Source: Planctomycetaceae bacterium
Lineage (GTDB): Bacteria; Planctomycetota; Planctomycetia; Pirellulales; Thermoguttaceae
Assembly: GCA_031267635.1 (NCBI GenBank)
Contig: JAIRYX010000003.1
Span: 1 to 6,281 of the forward strand
Direction of reading: 5' to 3'
DNA length: 6,281 nt
Numbering within the stretch: position 1 is the stretch's first letter; each line of letters begins with the position of its first letter. The notes under the pieces are model-generated. The model saw only the letters and a list, made by a program, of their open reading frames with translations, did no database searches and was not told where the DNA came from. The position numbers were made by a program, and so were the translations under genes. Positions 5,897-6,281 of this stretch are shown here, in pieces.

Positions 5897-5968
5897 CAAC
5901 AAATGCGCCCTTATGCCCTTATTTTTTAGATGATGGATGACGAACGCAAAATAAGGGCATAAGGTCGC
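5897..5968. repeat. short hairpin with the CGCCCTTAT motif and conserved loop
   Basis: The arms 5905-5925 and 5948-5968 (21 bp each) pair at 20 of 21 positions. The 22-nt loop begins TTAGATGATGGATGAC (5926-5941), the reverse complement of the loop at 2224-2239 with one change. It corresponds to the inner part of the larger palindromic element, without its outer arms. The signature 9-mer lies at 5906-5914. Confidence 0.75.
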
Positions 5969-6048
5969 GTTTTGATTTTATCGCCTGCATAGCTACGAAT
6001 TTTATTTTTGTCCAACAACAAAATATCCGTCGGTAACGATATTTTCTC

Positions 6049-6077
6049 TTGTCTTTCAAAAATTTTCGATGTACAAT
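6049..6077 (+). promoter_or_regulatory. sigma70-like promoter of the Rpn-family gene
   Basis: TTGTCT (6049-6054) and TACAAT (6072-6077) are separated by 17 bp. Transcription would start near 6084, leaving about 37 nt to the ATG at 6121. Both boxes are close to consensus and the position fits, but no experiment backs it. Confidence 0.45.
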
Positions 6078-6120
6078 AGGATATATTTTTGACCATTGAA
6101 ATTTTACGGCATCCAGGCAT

Positions 6121-6281
6121 ATGGCGAGCAAGCGGAAAAACCATATTGTAGATGAATATAGAGTGACGCACAACTTATTTTTTGAGGAAACGTTTGGCAT
6201 AGTGACGCTTGCCATTGCGTTTCTGAAAAAATATTTGCCGCGAGCGATTCGGCGTAAACTCGATCTTGAAAAACTGGTGGT
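6121..6281 (+). CDS. Rpn-family PD-(D/E)XK nuclease / putative transposase, 5' part
   Basis: The first 53 codons of a plus-strand gene cut by the right edge. After a basic start (MASKRKN), residues 17-52 (HN.LFFEETFG, then AFLKKYLP at 33-40, then KLDLEKL) follow the N-terminal pattern of Rpn / transposase_31 (PF04754, YhgA-like) proteins: HDxLFK..F, FL..YLP, a basic helix and ID...L. These proteins are PD-(D/E)XK nucleases; Escherichia coli RpnA promotes RecA-independent recombination and has been linked to phage defence. The catalytic residues lie further on and are outside the window, so activity cannot be judged. The usual HD is HN here. The ATG at 6121 is the only start after an in-frame stop at 6097-6099; its ribosome binding site is poor. 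It is divergent from the oxidoreductase gene and separated from it by repeats. Confidence 0.75.
   Translation, partial: MASKRKNHIVDEYRVTHNLFFEETFGIVTLAIAFLKKYLPRAIRRKLDLEKLV

Noticed and set aside
5642..5902. An 86-codon minus-strand open frame upstream of the oxidoreductase
   Set aside because: Most of it is palindromic-element and module sequence; similar peptides (AALIYxxSL) arise wherever the repeat is translated.
5919..6215. Minus-strand frames of 81-98 codons across the Rpn start
   Set aside because: They run antisense to the recognisable Rpn N-terminus and its promoter and end in repeat sequence.

Overview
The window looks like a stretch of a Planctomycetota chromosome (inference). 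The evidence is a Tat-exported Gfo/Idh/MocA oxidoreductase with a planctomycete-style N-terminus, a Sec-exported protein with two DUF1080 domains, a ROK sugar kinase, and repeat-rich gaps with isolated genes rather than tight operons. No rRNA, tRNA or CRISPR array was seen.

Layout. Three complete genes lie on the minus strand. In transcription order they are a Gfo/Idh/MocA oxidoreductase (4200-5570), a ROK-family sugar kinase (2594-3667) and a tandem DUF1080 / 3-keto-disaccharide hydrolase-like protein (175-1518). At the right edge the 5' end of an Rpn-family (PD-(D/E)XK, 'transposase_31'-like) gene starts on the plus strand (6121 onward) behind a good sigma70-like promoter. At the left edge a few codons of another minus-strand gene may be present, but this is weak.

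Function. Gfo/Idh/MocA enzymes and DUF1080 proteins are partners in bacterial 3-keto-glycoside metabolism: the oxidoreductase oxidises or reduces a sugar at C3 and the DUF1080 protein cleaves the keto-glycoside. Here both carry export signals, and a cytoplasmic ROK kinase could phosphorylate the released sugar. This pathway is inferred from families and co-location. The genes are about 0.5 and 1.1 kb apart and seem to have their own promoters, so they are not a compact operon.

Intergenic DNA. The gaps 1519-2593, 3668-4199 and 5571-6120 are largely built of dispersed palindromic repeats of at least four kinds: (i) about 55-nt hairpins with GTAACTATTCAG / CTGAATAGTTAC ends, five copies plus one solitary end; (ii) a larger palindromic element whose signature 9-mer CGCCCTTAT occurs 12 times in either orientation, best seen whole at 2129-2320; (iii) a module beginning AAACCTCATTTTCACC, three good copies and one remnant, that joins onto family ii; (iv) a TTTTTTACCACCAAGG unit in three copies. 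There is also a roughly 25-nt three-unit tandem repeat. The repeats are modular and reshuffled, one lies in the leader of the DUF1080 gene, and one abuts the ROK promoter. This repeat system is the most unusual content of the window.
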